Source: Phycisphaerales bacterium (GTDB lineage: Bacteria; Planctomycetota; Phycisphaerae; Phycisphaerales; UBA1924). From it: a stretch of DNA of 64,000 nucleotides. The position numbers were made by a program, and so were the translations under genes. Shown here piece after piece: positions 45,448 to 53,641 of this stretch; positions within the stretch are counted from its first letter, which is position 1; every line of letters begins with the position of its first letter. The DNA lies in NCBI GenBank assembly GCA_020849615.1, contig JADLFW010000010.1, positions 1-64,000 of the forward strand, written 5' to 3'. The notes below the pieces were generated by a model. That model worked only from the letters and a program-made list of their open reading frames with translations, made no database searches and was not told the DNA's origin.

Positions 45448-46201
45448 AATCCACCGCCTGCCGCCCCTCGATCGCGTCCGCCAGCACCGCCTTGTTCGCG
45501 TACTCGAGCTGCGAGCCCGTCGGCAGCCCCCGGGCCAGCCGCGACACTTTCACACCGCGGCGCCGGATCTCCTGCGTCAGGTAGAGCGCGGTGCCATCAC
45601 CCTCGACCGTCGGGTTCAGGCCCAGCACCACCTCGCGGACGGGCGTGCCCCCCGCGTTGACGGAAGGGTCATCCAGCCGGCGGAGCAGATCGGCGACGGT
45701 CAGGTCGCCGGGCCCGATGCCATCCAGCGGGCTGAGGCGCCCCATCAGCACGTGGTACACACCCCGGTACATCCCGGTCTGCTCGAGCGCGATGAGGTCC
45801 TTGGGCTGCTCGACCACCATGATCAGACCGCGGTCGCGGCGGTCGTCAGCGCACACACCGCACAGTTCGCCATCGCTCAGGTTGGAGCAGATCCGGCAGT
45901 GCCGGACCGACTTCTTCACATCGGTGATGGCCCGGGCCAGCCGCATCGCGGTGGCCTCATCGGACTTGAGAATGTGGAACGCCAGGCGCTCCGCGCTGCG
46001 GCGGCCGATGCCGGGGAGCGTCGCCATTTCCTGGATCAGGCGATCCACGGGTTCGGGGTAGGCGGGGGAGCGCGGGCCGGGGCGGTCGTGGGAAGTTCGT
46101 GTCCCCGGGCCTGCGGCGGCCGCTCCGCCAGTCGGCGCAGGGCCCGGCCCCGGTTCCGGGGTTACGGGGTCGCGTCGGGCTTTGTCCGGGTCGGTGGCCA
46201 T
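45446..46201 (-). CDS. recR: Recombination protein RecR
   Basis: 251 residues; the first 50 are a Pro/Gly/Ala extension not seen in typical RecR (about 200 residues). Then the helix-hairpin-helix 'MATLPGIGRRSAERLAFHIL', the zinc finger 'CRICSNLSDGELCGVCADD' and the Toprim domain 'IMVVEQPKDLIALEQTG', 'GDGTALYLTQEI'. It loads RecA onto gapped DNA with RecF/RecO. The family start may be the later ATG near 'MATLPGIG', but the RecR fold needs the residues just before it. Confidence 0.95.
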   Translation of the reverse strand: MATDPDKARRDPVTPEPGPGPAPTGGAAAAGPGTRTSHDRPGPRSPAYPEPVDRLIQEMATLPGIGRRSAERLAFHILKSDEATAMRLARAITDVKKSVRHCRICSNLSDGELCGVCADDRRDRGLIMVVEQPKDLIALEQTGMYRGVYHVLMGRLSPLDGIGPGDLTVADLLRRLDDPSVNAGGTPVREVVLGLNPTVEGDGTALYLTQEIRRRGVKVSRLARGLPTGSQLEYANKAVLADAIEGRQAVD

Positions 46202-46234
46202 TACGTGATCCTACGGGACCTATGATCGGCCCGG

Positions 46235-47002
46235 ATGCGACCAGATTCCCCAAACCCGGGAATGCCGGGCCAAACCGGGCAGCTCCAGACGGGCGGCGCC
46301 GCCGGATCACCCGCCGCCGCGCCGGGCCGCCGGACCCGCTGGCCCGGTGTTGTGCTGGGGCTGTTGCTGCTGATCGTGGCCGGGGCCGTCACGTGGAAAG
46401 TCGCGATCGCCCCCAACCTTTTCCCGCATAACTTCGGGGTGGTCGAGCCCGGCAAGATCTACCGCTCCGGTCGGCTGACCCCCGCGGCCCTCGAGCGGGC
46501 GTACCACAAGTATCAGCTCAAGACGATCATCGACTTCGGCGGCTACGAGCCGGGGTCGGACCACGACCGCCGCGAGCAGCGCACGGCCCGGGCCCTGGGC
46601 CTGAAGCGGTACGTGCTGCGGCTGGAGGGCGATGGCACGGGCAATCCCAACAACTACGTCGAGGCCTTGCGCCTGATGAGCGACCCGGAGAACCAGCCCG
46701 TGCTGGTGCACTGCTCGGCTGGCACACAGCGGACGGGGTGCGCCGTGATCCTCTACCGTCACATCGTGCAGCACCGGCTGGTCATGGATGCGTTCCGCGA
46801 GGCCCAGCGCTACGACCACGACTGGGCCGACAACCCGGCGCTGCTGGGCATGATCGCCGAGTACGGCGATGAGGTGGCCCGGGCCTACCGCGAGGGCGGG
46901 TGGATCCCGGGATTCGCCGCCGCCGAGAACACCGCCGATGCGGAGCCCGCGCTGACCGCCGGGCCGTCCGCCGCTCCCCAGTCCGCGCCCAAGGCGCAAT
47001 AG
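46235..47002 (+). CDS. Membrane-anchored tyrosine/dual-specificity phosphatase
   Basis: 255 residues. A Pro/Gly head, one membrane helix ('WPGVVLGLLLLIVAGAVTW', about 36-55), then an extracytoplasmic phosphatase domain: 'GKIYRSGRLTPAAL', 'IIDFGG' and the catalytic C-x5-R loop 'VHCSAGTQRTG'. The Ala/Pro-rich tail is probably disordered. Divergent from recR by 33 bases. The substrate may be an envelope phosphoprotein or phospholipid; the family includes both. Confidence 0.85.
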   Translation: MRPDSPNPGMPGQTGQLQTGGAAGSPAAAPGRRTRWPGVVLGLLLLIVAGAVTWKVAIAPNLFPHNFGVVEPGKIYRSGRLTPAALERAYHKYQLKTIIDFGGYEPGSDHDRREQRTARALGLKRYVLRLEGDGTGNPNNYVEALRLMSDPENQPVLVHCSAGTQRTGCAVILYRHIVQHRLVMDAFREAQRYDHDWADNPALLGMIAEYGDEVARAYREGGWIPGFAAAENTADAEPALTAGPSAAPQSAPKAQ

Positions 47003-47049
47003 CGACCGCCCGGGCCCGCCCGGCGGGCCCCGGTATGCTCGGGCTCTCC

Positions 47050-48609
47050 ATGATGCGGCGCCTCTTCACCGACATCCGTCTCCAGGCGGCGCTGATCCTC
47101 GCCGTGTGCGCGCTGGTCTACTGGCCGATGCTGGGCCGGTCGGGCTTCTCATCGACCGAGGGCCATCGCGTCATTCCCGGCTGGGAGATGCTGGACCGGG
47201 CGGGCTCGTCCGGCCGCGACGGCGAGATCGACCGGTGGCTGGCGCCGCGGATGTTCGGGCAGGTTTATCTGCGCAAGCCGCCCGGCATGCCGTGGGCGGT
47301 GGCGGCGTCGGCGGCGGTGCTGGGTGAATCGGAGTGGTCAGCGCGGGCCGTGTCGGCGCTGGCCGCGACGCTGGGGGCGCTGGTCTCGTTCATCTTCGCG
47401 ACGAGGTGGTTCGGCGCCCCGTTCGGGCTGGCGGCGGGCATGGTGTACGCGCTGACGCCGTGGTTCTGGTCCTCCGGGCGATCGGCGGAGATCGAGGCCC
47501 TGAACAACTTCGCGGTGCACAGCGCGGCGCTGCTGATGCTCGACCTGCTGCTGGGCCCGCGAGCAAGGTCGGCGTGGGGCGCGGGGGTGCGGCCCGCGCT
47601 GGCGGCGGCGGCGATCGTTATCGCGGGGCTCGCCAAGGGCCCGGCGGGCGCGCCGGTGCTGGGGGCGGTGATCCTCGCGGCGCTGATCGTGAAGCGGTCG
47701 TGGCGGCCCGCGCTGAATCCGGCCTTGATCGCCGCGCTGCTGGTGTCGGGCGCTGCGCTGGCCGGGCTCGCGATGGCGATATCCGGCGCGGCGGCCCGGG
47801 CCGGGCAGTCTGTGGTCACGCAGGGCGTGAGCGATTTCCTGTGGGAGCCATCGCGGATCCTCGGCGTGCTGACATTGCCCGTCGCCGCGCTGGCGGCCGG
47901 GCTGCCGGGGTCGCTGGGGCTGCTCTTCGCGTGGAGCCCGGCCGGGCGGATTGCGCTCTCGACGCGGCAACGGGCCGCGGAGCCGGTGGAGGATGGCCCG
48001 TCATTCATGGCGCGAGGGCTGGCGTGGTCTTGCCTGCTGAGCCTCGTGATCCTGCTGATCGCGGGTGTGAGCAATCCGCGGTACACCATGCCGGCGATGG
48101 GGCTGCCCGCGGTGCTGACGGCGCACGCGGCGTCGGTGGCGGCATCGGGACGCGAGGCCAAGGGCACTCGCGTGTGGCGGCTGCTGACGCTTTCGCACCC
48201 GGCGATCGTGCCTGTCATCCTGGTCATCGCGGCGATCGTGTACATCCCGGTTTCGGAAGCGCAGCGCGAGCGATCGAGCGGGCGGGCCGCGGGCCATGCG
48301 ATCGGGGGATTGCTCCCCGATGGCGCCACGGTGTGGGCCGATCATGTCGTCGAGGCCCGGCCCGAGGTGCTGCTGTACGCGCAGCGCCGGGCCCGTGAGC
48401 TCGGGCGCACGGTGGAGGTGCGCTGGAAGCCGGCGTCACCGGCCGCTCCCAACCCGTTGCCGCCGCCGGGTCAGTTCCTGCTGCTGCGCGGCGATGAGGC
48501 CTCGGGCGAAGCGGCCCGGTACGCGGCGGCGGGCATCGCGCTGCGGCGAGTCTGGACGGGCCGGGTACACAAGTTTGACTGCGTCTTGTCTCAACTCTCC
48601 GCGGAATGA
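47050..48609 (+). CDS. Polytopic glycosyltransferase, GT39/ArnT-like
   Basis: 519 residues from ATG 47050 (ATG 47035 is also possible). About eleven hydrophobic helices; the first periplasmic loop has 'GFSSTEGHRVIPGWEML' and 'YLRKPPGMPW', the arrangement seen in ArnT/PMT-type (GT-C) transferases, where an acidic loop residue is catalytic and K-P-P is conserved. The C-terminal 130 residues are a soluble domain. It likely adds a lipid-carried sugar to an envelope molecule. Confidence 0.82.
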   Translation: MMRRLFTDIRLQAALILAVCALVYWPMLGRSGFSSTEGHRVIPGWEMLDRAGSSGRDGEIDRWLAPRMFGQVYLRKPPGMPWAVAASAAVLGESEWSARAVSALAATLGALVSFIFATRWFGAPFGLAAGMVYALTPWFWSSGRSAEIEALNNFAVHSAALLMLDLLLGPRARSAWGAGVRPALAAAAIVIAGLAKGPAGAPVLGAVILAALIVKRSWRPALNPALIAALLVSGAALAGLAMAISGAAARAGQSVVTQGVSDFLWEPSRILGVLTLPVAALAAGLPGSLGLLFAWSPAGRIALSTRQRAAEPVEDGPSFMARGLAWSCLLSLVILLIAGVSNPRYTMPAMGLPAVLTAHAASVAASGREAKGTRVWRLLTLSHPAIVPVILVIAAIVYIPVSEAQRERSSGRAAGHAIGGLLPDGATVWADHVVEARPEVLLYAQRRARELGRTVEVRWKPASPAAPNPLPPPGQFLLLRGDEASGEAARYAAAGIALRRVWTGRVHKFDCVLSQLSAE

Positions 48610-48787
48610 ACAGCGGCTGTTAAGTTGGGCAAGCAGGCGGCGGGCGCGGCGTGATTCTGATCGAACCTTGCTCAAAACGGGGTGGATTCTCGATTGCGGG
48701 CCAGGGCTGGGCGCAGTAGGTTCATGCTTCAATACGCCCGCGGCCGCATCCGACCGGCACCGAGAGAGACAAGCGGGCGTCAACTCA
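48610..48787. other. Intergenic leader to a strong hairpin
   Basis: About 180 bases between the glycosyltransferase gene and the terminator at 48788. No open frame with a ribosome site is evident. It could be a 3' untranslated region or a small RNA gene; the sequence alone does not decide. Confidence 0.4.
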
Positions 48788-48847
48788 CAGCAGTCCGCGT
48801 CCTCCATCACCGGAGAGAGGAAGAGGAGCGCGGGCTGCTGTCTTTTT
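48788..48847 (+). terminator. Long GC hairpin with T-run
   Basis: CAGCAG-TCCGCG-TCCTC pairs with GAGGA-g-CGCGGG-CTGCTG, giving a stem of 17 base pairs with one bulge, directly followed by TCTTTTT. It ends a forward transcript, 180 bases after the stop of the glycosyltransferase gene, and faces the convergent tail-protein gene. Confidence 0.8.
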
Positions 48848-48871
48848 GGAGATCCCGGCCCGCGCCCGACT

Positions 48872-49546
48872 TCAGCAGCCGGCTTCGTAGATGTTCAGGA
48901 ACTCGAGGTAGTCGATGAAGTCGACGAAGCCGTCGCCGTTGAGGTCGGCGGAAGGGTCCTGTGCGTCGTAGCGGTTGAGGAACTCGAGGTAATCGGCGAA
49001 GTCGATGAAGCCATCGCAGTTGATGTCGGCGGGGCACACGAAGCGCACGATGTCGGCCCGGCCGGTGGTGAAGGTCATCGAACCGACGAGCGAGGCCGGG
49101 CTGAGGACAACGTTGGTCAGGTTGAAGTAGGCGATGTTGTCGGCCCGGATGCCGACCTCGATGTTGGCGGAGAACGTCACCGTGACGCCGAGGATGACCT
49201 GCGATCCGCTGAACGGAGCGCTCAGGAGAACGGCGGGGTGGGCGCCGCCCGGGTTGAGGGCCCGGCCCGTTAGGAACGCCGAGGAACCGGGGCTGAGCGT
49301 TTCGAGCGCCTGCGCCAGGGGAGTCGGGTTGGGGAAGAGCGCGCCGAGCACGAGGCCCGAGCCCCGCACCATGCCGTCGATGGAGTAGTCGTAGTAGCAC
49401 GAGGGGTTGATCGTGCCCGCGCTGGTGCGGCTCTGGTTGGTGGCGTTCTTGATCTGCACGCCCGTCAGGTCGATGAACGTGGCTTCCTGAGCCAGGCCCG
49501 CGCCCGCCAGGGCCGAGCCGATCAACAGCGCCGCGATGGTCTTCAT
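48872..49546 (-). CDS. Secreted beta-rich protein with GC tail, unknown
   Basis: 224 residues from ATG 49546. Signal peptide to 'AGLAQE'. The domain 'ATFIDLTGVQIKNATNQSRT' ... 'MTFTTGRADIVRF' is beta-rich without a known family; it contains several hydrophobic strands that suggest a jelly-roll-like fold. The tail is two EF-hand repeats ('[16 protein letters not shown]', 'NGDGFVDFIDYLEFLN') ending EAGC. It is the last member of cluster B. Confidence 0.72.
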   Translation of the reverse strand: MKTIAALLIGSALAGAGLAQEATFIDLTGVQIKNATNQSRTSAGTINPSCYYDYSIDGMVRGSGLVLGALFPNPTPLAQALETLSPGSSAFLTGRALNPGGAHPAVLLSAPFSGSQVILGVTVTFSANIEVGIRADNIAYFNLTNVVLSPASLVGSMTFTTGRADIVRFVCPADINCDGFIDFADYLEFLNRYDAQDPSADLNGDGFVDFIDYLEFLNIYEAGC

Positions 49547-49648
49547 GAGGAGGCTCTCTTTCGCGGGTGTGGAGCCGGGCCCGGTGCTCCGGTTCGCGCA
49601 AAGCGGCAGTCTACCGCGGCGGGCCACGAACTCGATGGCCACGCATGA

Positions 49649-49679
49649 ATAAAAACCGGGGCCCGCGATGGGCCCCGGA
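49649..49679 (-). terminator. Intrinsic terminator of the RRM gene
   Basis: On the minus strand CCGGGGCCC-atc-GCGGGCCCCGG is followed by TTTTTATT. It lies about 40 bases after the RRM stop codon. Confidence 0.85.
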
Positions 49680-49717
49680 GGGTTATTCGACTGCTTCGAC
49701 GTTGCAGGGTTCCGAGA

Positions 49718-50086
49718 TTACCAGCCGCCGCGGCCACCACCGCCTCCGCCGCCGTACCCGCCACCTCCGCCGCCGTAACTGCGGCCACCGCCGCCGCCGC
49801 CGCCACCCCAGCCGCCACGGCCGCCGCCCGCCGGGCGGGCCTCGCGGGGCTTGGCTTCGTTCACCACGAGCTTCCGCCCGCCCATGTCCTGGCCGTTCAT
49901 CGCCGCGATCGCGGCCTGGGCCTGCTGGTCATCGGCCATCTCGACAAAGCCGAAGCCGCGGGAGCGGCCCGTCTCGCGGTCGATGATCACCTGGGCTTTG
50001 CGGACCTCCCCGTGGGGGGAGAACATCTCCTGCAGTTCGCTGTCCGTAGTGGAGTAAGGGAGGTTCCCGACGTAAATGTTCACCAT
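49718..50086 (-). CDS. RNA-binding protein, RRM plus Gly-rich tail
   Basis: 122 residues. One complete RRM (about 1-80) with RNP2 'IYVGNLPY' and RNP1 'RGFGFVEM', then a tail of almost pure Gly with Arg, Tyr and Trp (about 88-122). This is the architecture of cyanobacterial and planctomycete cold-responsive RNA chaperones. It stands alone within cluster B, flanked by its own terminator and an 11-bp inverted repeat upstream. Confidence 0.94.
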   Translation of the reverse strand: MVNIYVGNLPYSTTDSELQEMFSPHGEVRKAQVIIDRETGRSRGFGFVEMADDQQAQAAIAAMNGQDMGGRKLVVNEAKPREARPAGGGRGGWGGGGGGGGRSYGGGGGGYGGGGGGGRGGW

Positions 50087-50100
50087 CTCAGGATCGATCC

Positions 50101-50150
50101 TTGCCCGAGTGCGCTGCGTTCAACTGGAACCGATGCCGACACTCGGGCAA
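50101..50150. promoter_or_regulatory. Leader inverted repeat before the RRM gene
   Basis: TTGCCCGAGTG at 50101 and CACTCGGGCAA at 50140 are perfect 11-bp arms with a 28-base loop. They lie 15-64 bases upstream of the RRM start codon and would fold into a stem in its mRNA leader. A TAATAT hexamer on the minus strand near 50210 could be a -10 element further upstream. Regulation by temperature or autoregulation is a guess. Confidence 0.5.
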
Positions 50151-50322
50151 TCGCCGTCCCGGTCCACCAACGGGCACCGGATCCCACCATTGGAGCCGGG
50201 CCGCCGAAAATATTACGATCATTGAGACCGGGTTGCACGCCAATTTGAGCGTGATTTCCCAGAATTGAGAACCAGATGCCCCGCCTGGCCGGCACCGTCG
50301 GAATGATCCCCATTTGCGGGGA

Positions 50323-51153
50323 TCAGCACCCGGCGTCGTACAGGTTCAGGAACTCCAGATAGTCGGAGAAGTCCACGATGCCATCGTGGTTGAAGTCCAC
50401 GCGCGGATCCAGGGTCTCGTAGAGGTTCAGGAACTCCAGGTAGTCGGAGAAGTCGACGATCCCATCGCCGTTCAGATCGGCGGGGCACGCCGAGGGCGGC
50501 TCGAACGTCAGCTTCATGGTGATCAACCCCTGCGCGTACCAGCTATCCGGTTGGGTGTAGCTGGAGACCCCGAGGGCCTGCGAGTCCGGGCTGCTCACCG
50601 TGTCGAGCGAGCCGTTGAGACCCACATCGTTGCCGGTGTGGCGGATCGTCAGGAGCAGGTTGCCGCCCTTGTACTCGTAGGGGGTTGCGAAGGGGATGAC
50701 CTGCCCGAAGGGATTGACCGCCGGCGCCATCGCCCCGCCCGGAAAGAAGGCATCGGCGATCGAGATCGGGCCCGCGCGAACCTGCACGGCATCAGGCCCG
50801 ATGTTGTCGGTGTAGGTCGTCGACAGCGAGCCCGGGGCCCGCAGCGAGGTGCTCAGCGTGATGTCGTAGGCCACCCAGTCCGCGCTGAGCCCGGCGCCGG
50901 GCCAGCTGGCGAACACCTGCCACGTCGGCCGCCGCCACGTGATCCCCGTGATCATCGAGCCGGCGGGCATGTCCTCCAGCTCGCTGGGCCCGACCACGAG
51001 CTGATACGAGCGCGGCTGGCTGTGCAGCAGGGTGCTGTACCCGCCGGGCCCGGCGGTGGTGGGGGCGTGGTTGGGGATCACGATCTCATCGGCGGCCGCG
51101 GATCCGGCGATGGCCAGACCGGCCGACAGGGCGAGCAGGGTGGGCTTGAACAT
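50323..51153 (-). CDS. Secreted beta-sandwich-like protein with GC tail, unknown
   Basis: 276 residues. AAGGAG lies upstream of ATG 51153. Signal peptide to 'GSAAADE'. A domain of about 200 residues rich in Ser, Thr and Gly ('TTAGPGGYSTLLHSQPRSYQLVV', 'DWVAYDITLSTSL', 'KGGNLLLTIRHTGNDVG') is typical of exported beta-sandwich proteins of unknown role. Two EF-hand repeats end DAGC. A perfect 8-bp hairpin, TGATCCCC-GGGGATCA, overlaps its stop codon (50304-50325). Confidence 0.72.
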   Translation of the reverse strand: MFKPTLLALSAGLAIAGSAAADEIVIPNHAPTTAGPGGYSTLLHSQPRSYQLVVGPSELEDMPAGSMITGITWRRPTWQVFASWPGAGLSADWVAYDITLSTSLRAPGSLSTTYTDNIGPDAVQVRAGPISIADAFFPGGAMAPAVNPFGQVIPFATPYEYKGGNLLLTIRHTGNDVGLNGSLDTVSSPDSQALGVSSYTQPDSWYAQGLITMKLTFEPPSACPADLNGDGIVDFSDYLEFLNLYETLDPRVDFNHDGIVDFSDYLEFLNLYDAGC

Positions 51154-51230
51154 CTCGGGGCTCCTTGATTGATCGAGAAACCCAATGTACCGCCGCGGCC
51201 CGCGCGGGCCAAGGGCTTCGCGGCGCCAAC

Positions 51231-53558
51231 TCAGCATCCGGCGTCGTAATGATTCAGGAACGCAAGGTAATCGGGGAAATCCACGACTCCATCCCCGGTC
51301 AGGTCGGCCCGGGGGTCCTGGGCATCAAAGAGGTTGAGGAACTCGAGATAATCGGCGAAATCGACGAGGCCATCGCCGGTGAAGTCCGCAGCGCACGGCG
51401 GGCATCCCCACCGGGCCCAGTACGCCGAGGCCCGACCGCCGGCGGCGAGGAAGTCGCCGCCCGCGACCAGGTCGTCCCTGAATGAAACCAGCGCGCGCAC
51501 GGTGGGGCCGCTCGGGGCGATCGTCGGGCTCACACCGCTGTCGAGCGGCAGCCAGGCCACTCCATCCCAGCGTGCGATGTGGCCGACGGTCAAGCCACCG
51601 GCTTGCGGGAACTCGCCGCCGGCGTACAGGTCGCCATCGCGCACGGCGAGGGCGTAGACCACATCGTTCTGGGCGCCGATGCCCCCCGAGAGCGCGGCCC
51701 AGCGGGAGCCGTTCCAGCGGGCGATGTTCCAGGCCGCGATGCTGTCGGCGTTGAAGAACCGCCCGCCCGCGATCAGCTCGCCGCCGTAGACCGCGAGGGC
51801 GTAGACCGAGCTGCTGCCGCTGATGGGCGGGATGTCGTCGATGCCGCGGGCCAGCCCGCTCCACGCAGCGCCATCCCACCGCGCAATGTGGAAGATGGGC
51901 ACTCCGCCCGCGCTCGTGAACTTGCCGCCGGCGATCAGACTGCTGTCGTAGACCGCCAGCGAGAAGACCTCATGCGAAAGCCCCGGGCCCAGCGGCGCCC
52001 ACGCCGCGCCGTCCCAGCGCGCGATGTTCCTGGCGGGCACTCCCCCGGCCGCGGTGAACAGCCCGGCGGCGTAAAGGGCGCCGTCATGCACCAGCAGGGC
52101 GCTGATGCGGGTGGTGCTGCCGCCGGTCACTCCGGCACCGAGTGCTTCCCATGCCGAGCCGCTCCACCGGGCGATGTCCATCGCGCCCTGCGGAGAAACA
52201 AAGTCGCCGCCGACGATGATCTGGCCCTCGTAGCGCGCGATGGCTTTCGCCTCGCCCTCGAGGCGGCCCAGCGGCGCCCAGGCGGCGCCATCCCACCTTC
52301 CGATGCGGTGCGCGGACGGGCCCGGTCCACCGGTCGAGAACTCTCCCGCCACCAGGATCGAGTCCCCTTCGTCAAGGAAAGCGCTCACCTCCCCTGTCAG
52401 CCCGCCCGATGGAGCCCGCCAGGACAGCGTGTCCGGGTTCCCGATGGCCATCGAAGCCGCGCCGATGCCCCCGATGATGCTGAACGCCCCGCCCAGCACC
52501 AGCTCGCCGCGCAGCGAGCCCGCGGCGAAGAGACGGGCCGTTCCGGTGCCGCTGACATCGCCCGCCACGGGCGACCACGCTGCGCCATCCCACATCGCCG
52601 CCTGATCGACGGCCACGGCCCCGACGGATGTGAACCGCCCGACAGCGATCAGGCGCCCATCGTGCACCGCGAGGTCCTCGATCGCCGCGGGGCAGCAGGT
52701 CTCCGCGCTGATGAAGCCGGGCCCGACCTGGGTCCACACCGCTCCATCCCACGCCAGCAGGTGGTTCTCGGTGAGCAGCCCATCGCCATCGAGTCGCCGA
52801 CCGCCCGCGATGAGCCGATCGCCGTACACCTCGAGCTCCATGACTTCGGCCGCGCTGGTGCTCGAGGTCCACCCCGTGGAGACCCACGCCGTCCCATCCC
52901 ACCGGGCCACGCGATCAAGGAAGGCGCCGCCCGCCAGCAGGTCGCCGCGGAAGACCGCCAGCGAGCTGACAGTCTGACTGAAACCGTCGCCGAGCGGGCT
53001 CCAGGTCGAGCCATCCCAGGCGCCGACCTGGCGCATCTGCACGGGCCCGGCCGAGCTGAAGCCGCCCGCCGCGATCAACCGGCCGTCGTGCACCGCGAGC
53101 GCCGACACCGGATTGGAGAGGTCCTGCTCCCCGGCCCGCAGCCCGTGCCACGCCGCGCCGTCATACCGCGCGATGTACCGGGCCGGAACCCCGCCGGCGA
53201 ACCAGAACGATCCGCCCGCGTAGAGCTGCCCATCCATCACCGCCAGCGAGCTCACCGGCCCGCCCACGCCGCCACCGAGGCCGTGCCACGCCGACCCATC
53301 CCACGCGGCGATGTTCTGCGTGAGGATGTCCCCGGCGATATCAAAGTCGCCGGCGACGATGAGCCACTCCGGTGTCGGGCCCGGCCCGTCCGGATCCCAG
53401 GAGATGATCGCCTTGATGTTGCCCTCGACGCCGGGTGAGCCGTGCTCGGGCCCGTTCAGCCAGCCCGGCTCGCACTGGGCCGAGGAAAGGCCCGAGAGCG
53501 CTGCAACCAGCGCGGCGGCCAGCTCCGCCCGCGCACGCGTGGAGAGATCCTTGCTCAT
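51231..53558 (-). CDS. Secreted WDGxxW-repeat propeller protein with GC tail
   Basis: 775 residues; GAGG lies nine bases before ATG 53558. Signal peptide to 'LSSAQ'. About thirteen repeats of 45-50 residues share 'GGxFxxAGGVPAxxIARWDGAAWxPLGxG' features (one degenerate, with 'TLSWRAP'), which suggests one or two beta-propellers (Kelch-like). Such proteins usually bind ligands or proteins. The tail has two EF-hand repeats ('[16 protein letters not shown]', 'TGDGVVDFPDYLAFLN') ending DAGC. Confidence 0.85.
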   Translation of the reverse strand: MSKDLSTRARAELAAALVAALSGLSSAQCEPGWLNGPEHGSPGVEGNIKAIISWDPDGPGPTPEWLIVAGDFDIAGDILTQNIAAWDGSAWHGLGGGVGGPVSSLAVMDGQLYAGGSFWFAGGVPARYIARYDGAAWHGLRAGEQDLSNPVSALAVHDGRLIAAGGFSSAGPVQMRQVGAWDGSTWSPLGDGFSQTVSSLAVFRGDLLAGGAFLDRVARWDGTAWVSTGWTSSTSAAEVMELEVYGDRLIAGGRRLDGDGLLTENHLLAWDGAVWTQVGPGFISAETCCPAAIEDLAVHDGRLIAVGRFTSVGAVAVDQAAMWDGAAWSPVAGDVSGTGTARLFAAGSLRGELVLGGAFSIIGGIGAASMAIGNPDTLSWRAPSGGLTGEVSAFLDEGDSILVAGEFSTGGPGPSAHRIGRWDGAAWAPLGRLEGEAKAIARYEGQIIVGGDFVSPQGAMDIARWSGSAWEALGAGVTGGSTTRISALLVHDGALYAAGLFTAAGGVPARNIARWDGAAWAPLGPGLSHEVFSLAVYDSSLIAGGKFTSAGGVPIFHIARWDGAAWSGLARGIDDIPPISGSSSVYALAVYGGELIAGGRFFNADSIAAWNIARWNGSRWAALSGGIGAQNDVVYALAVRDGDLYAGGEFPQAGGLTVGHIARWDGVAWLPLDSGVSPTIAPSGPTVRALVSFRDDLVAGGDFLAAGGRASAYWARWGCPPCAADFTGDGLVDFADYLEFLNLFDAQDPRADLTGDGVVDFPDYLAFLNHYDAGC

Positions 53559-53641
53559 GGTCCACCTCGCCGAAATCGCTCGTGTTGATCGCCGGGGGTG
53601 GCGGCTTCGGCCGGATCAGGCCCGGGCATCAGCGCCGGGCC

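Noticed and set aside
45317-46225. Forward open frame with Leu-Arg-Ala-Phe-Val-Pro-Ser repeats
   Set aside because: It is the translation of an 8-bp tandem repeat followed by the antisense strand of recR.
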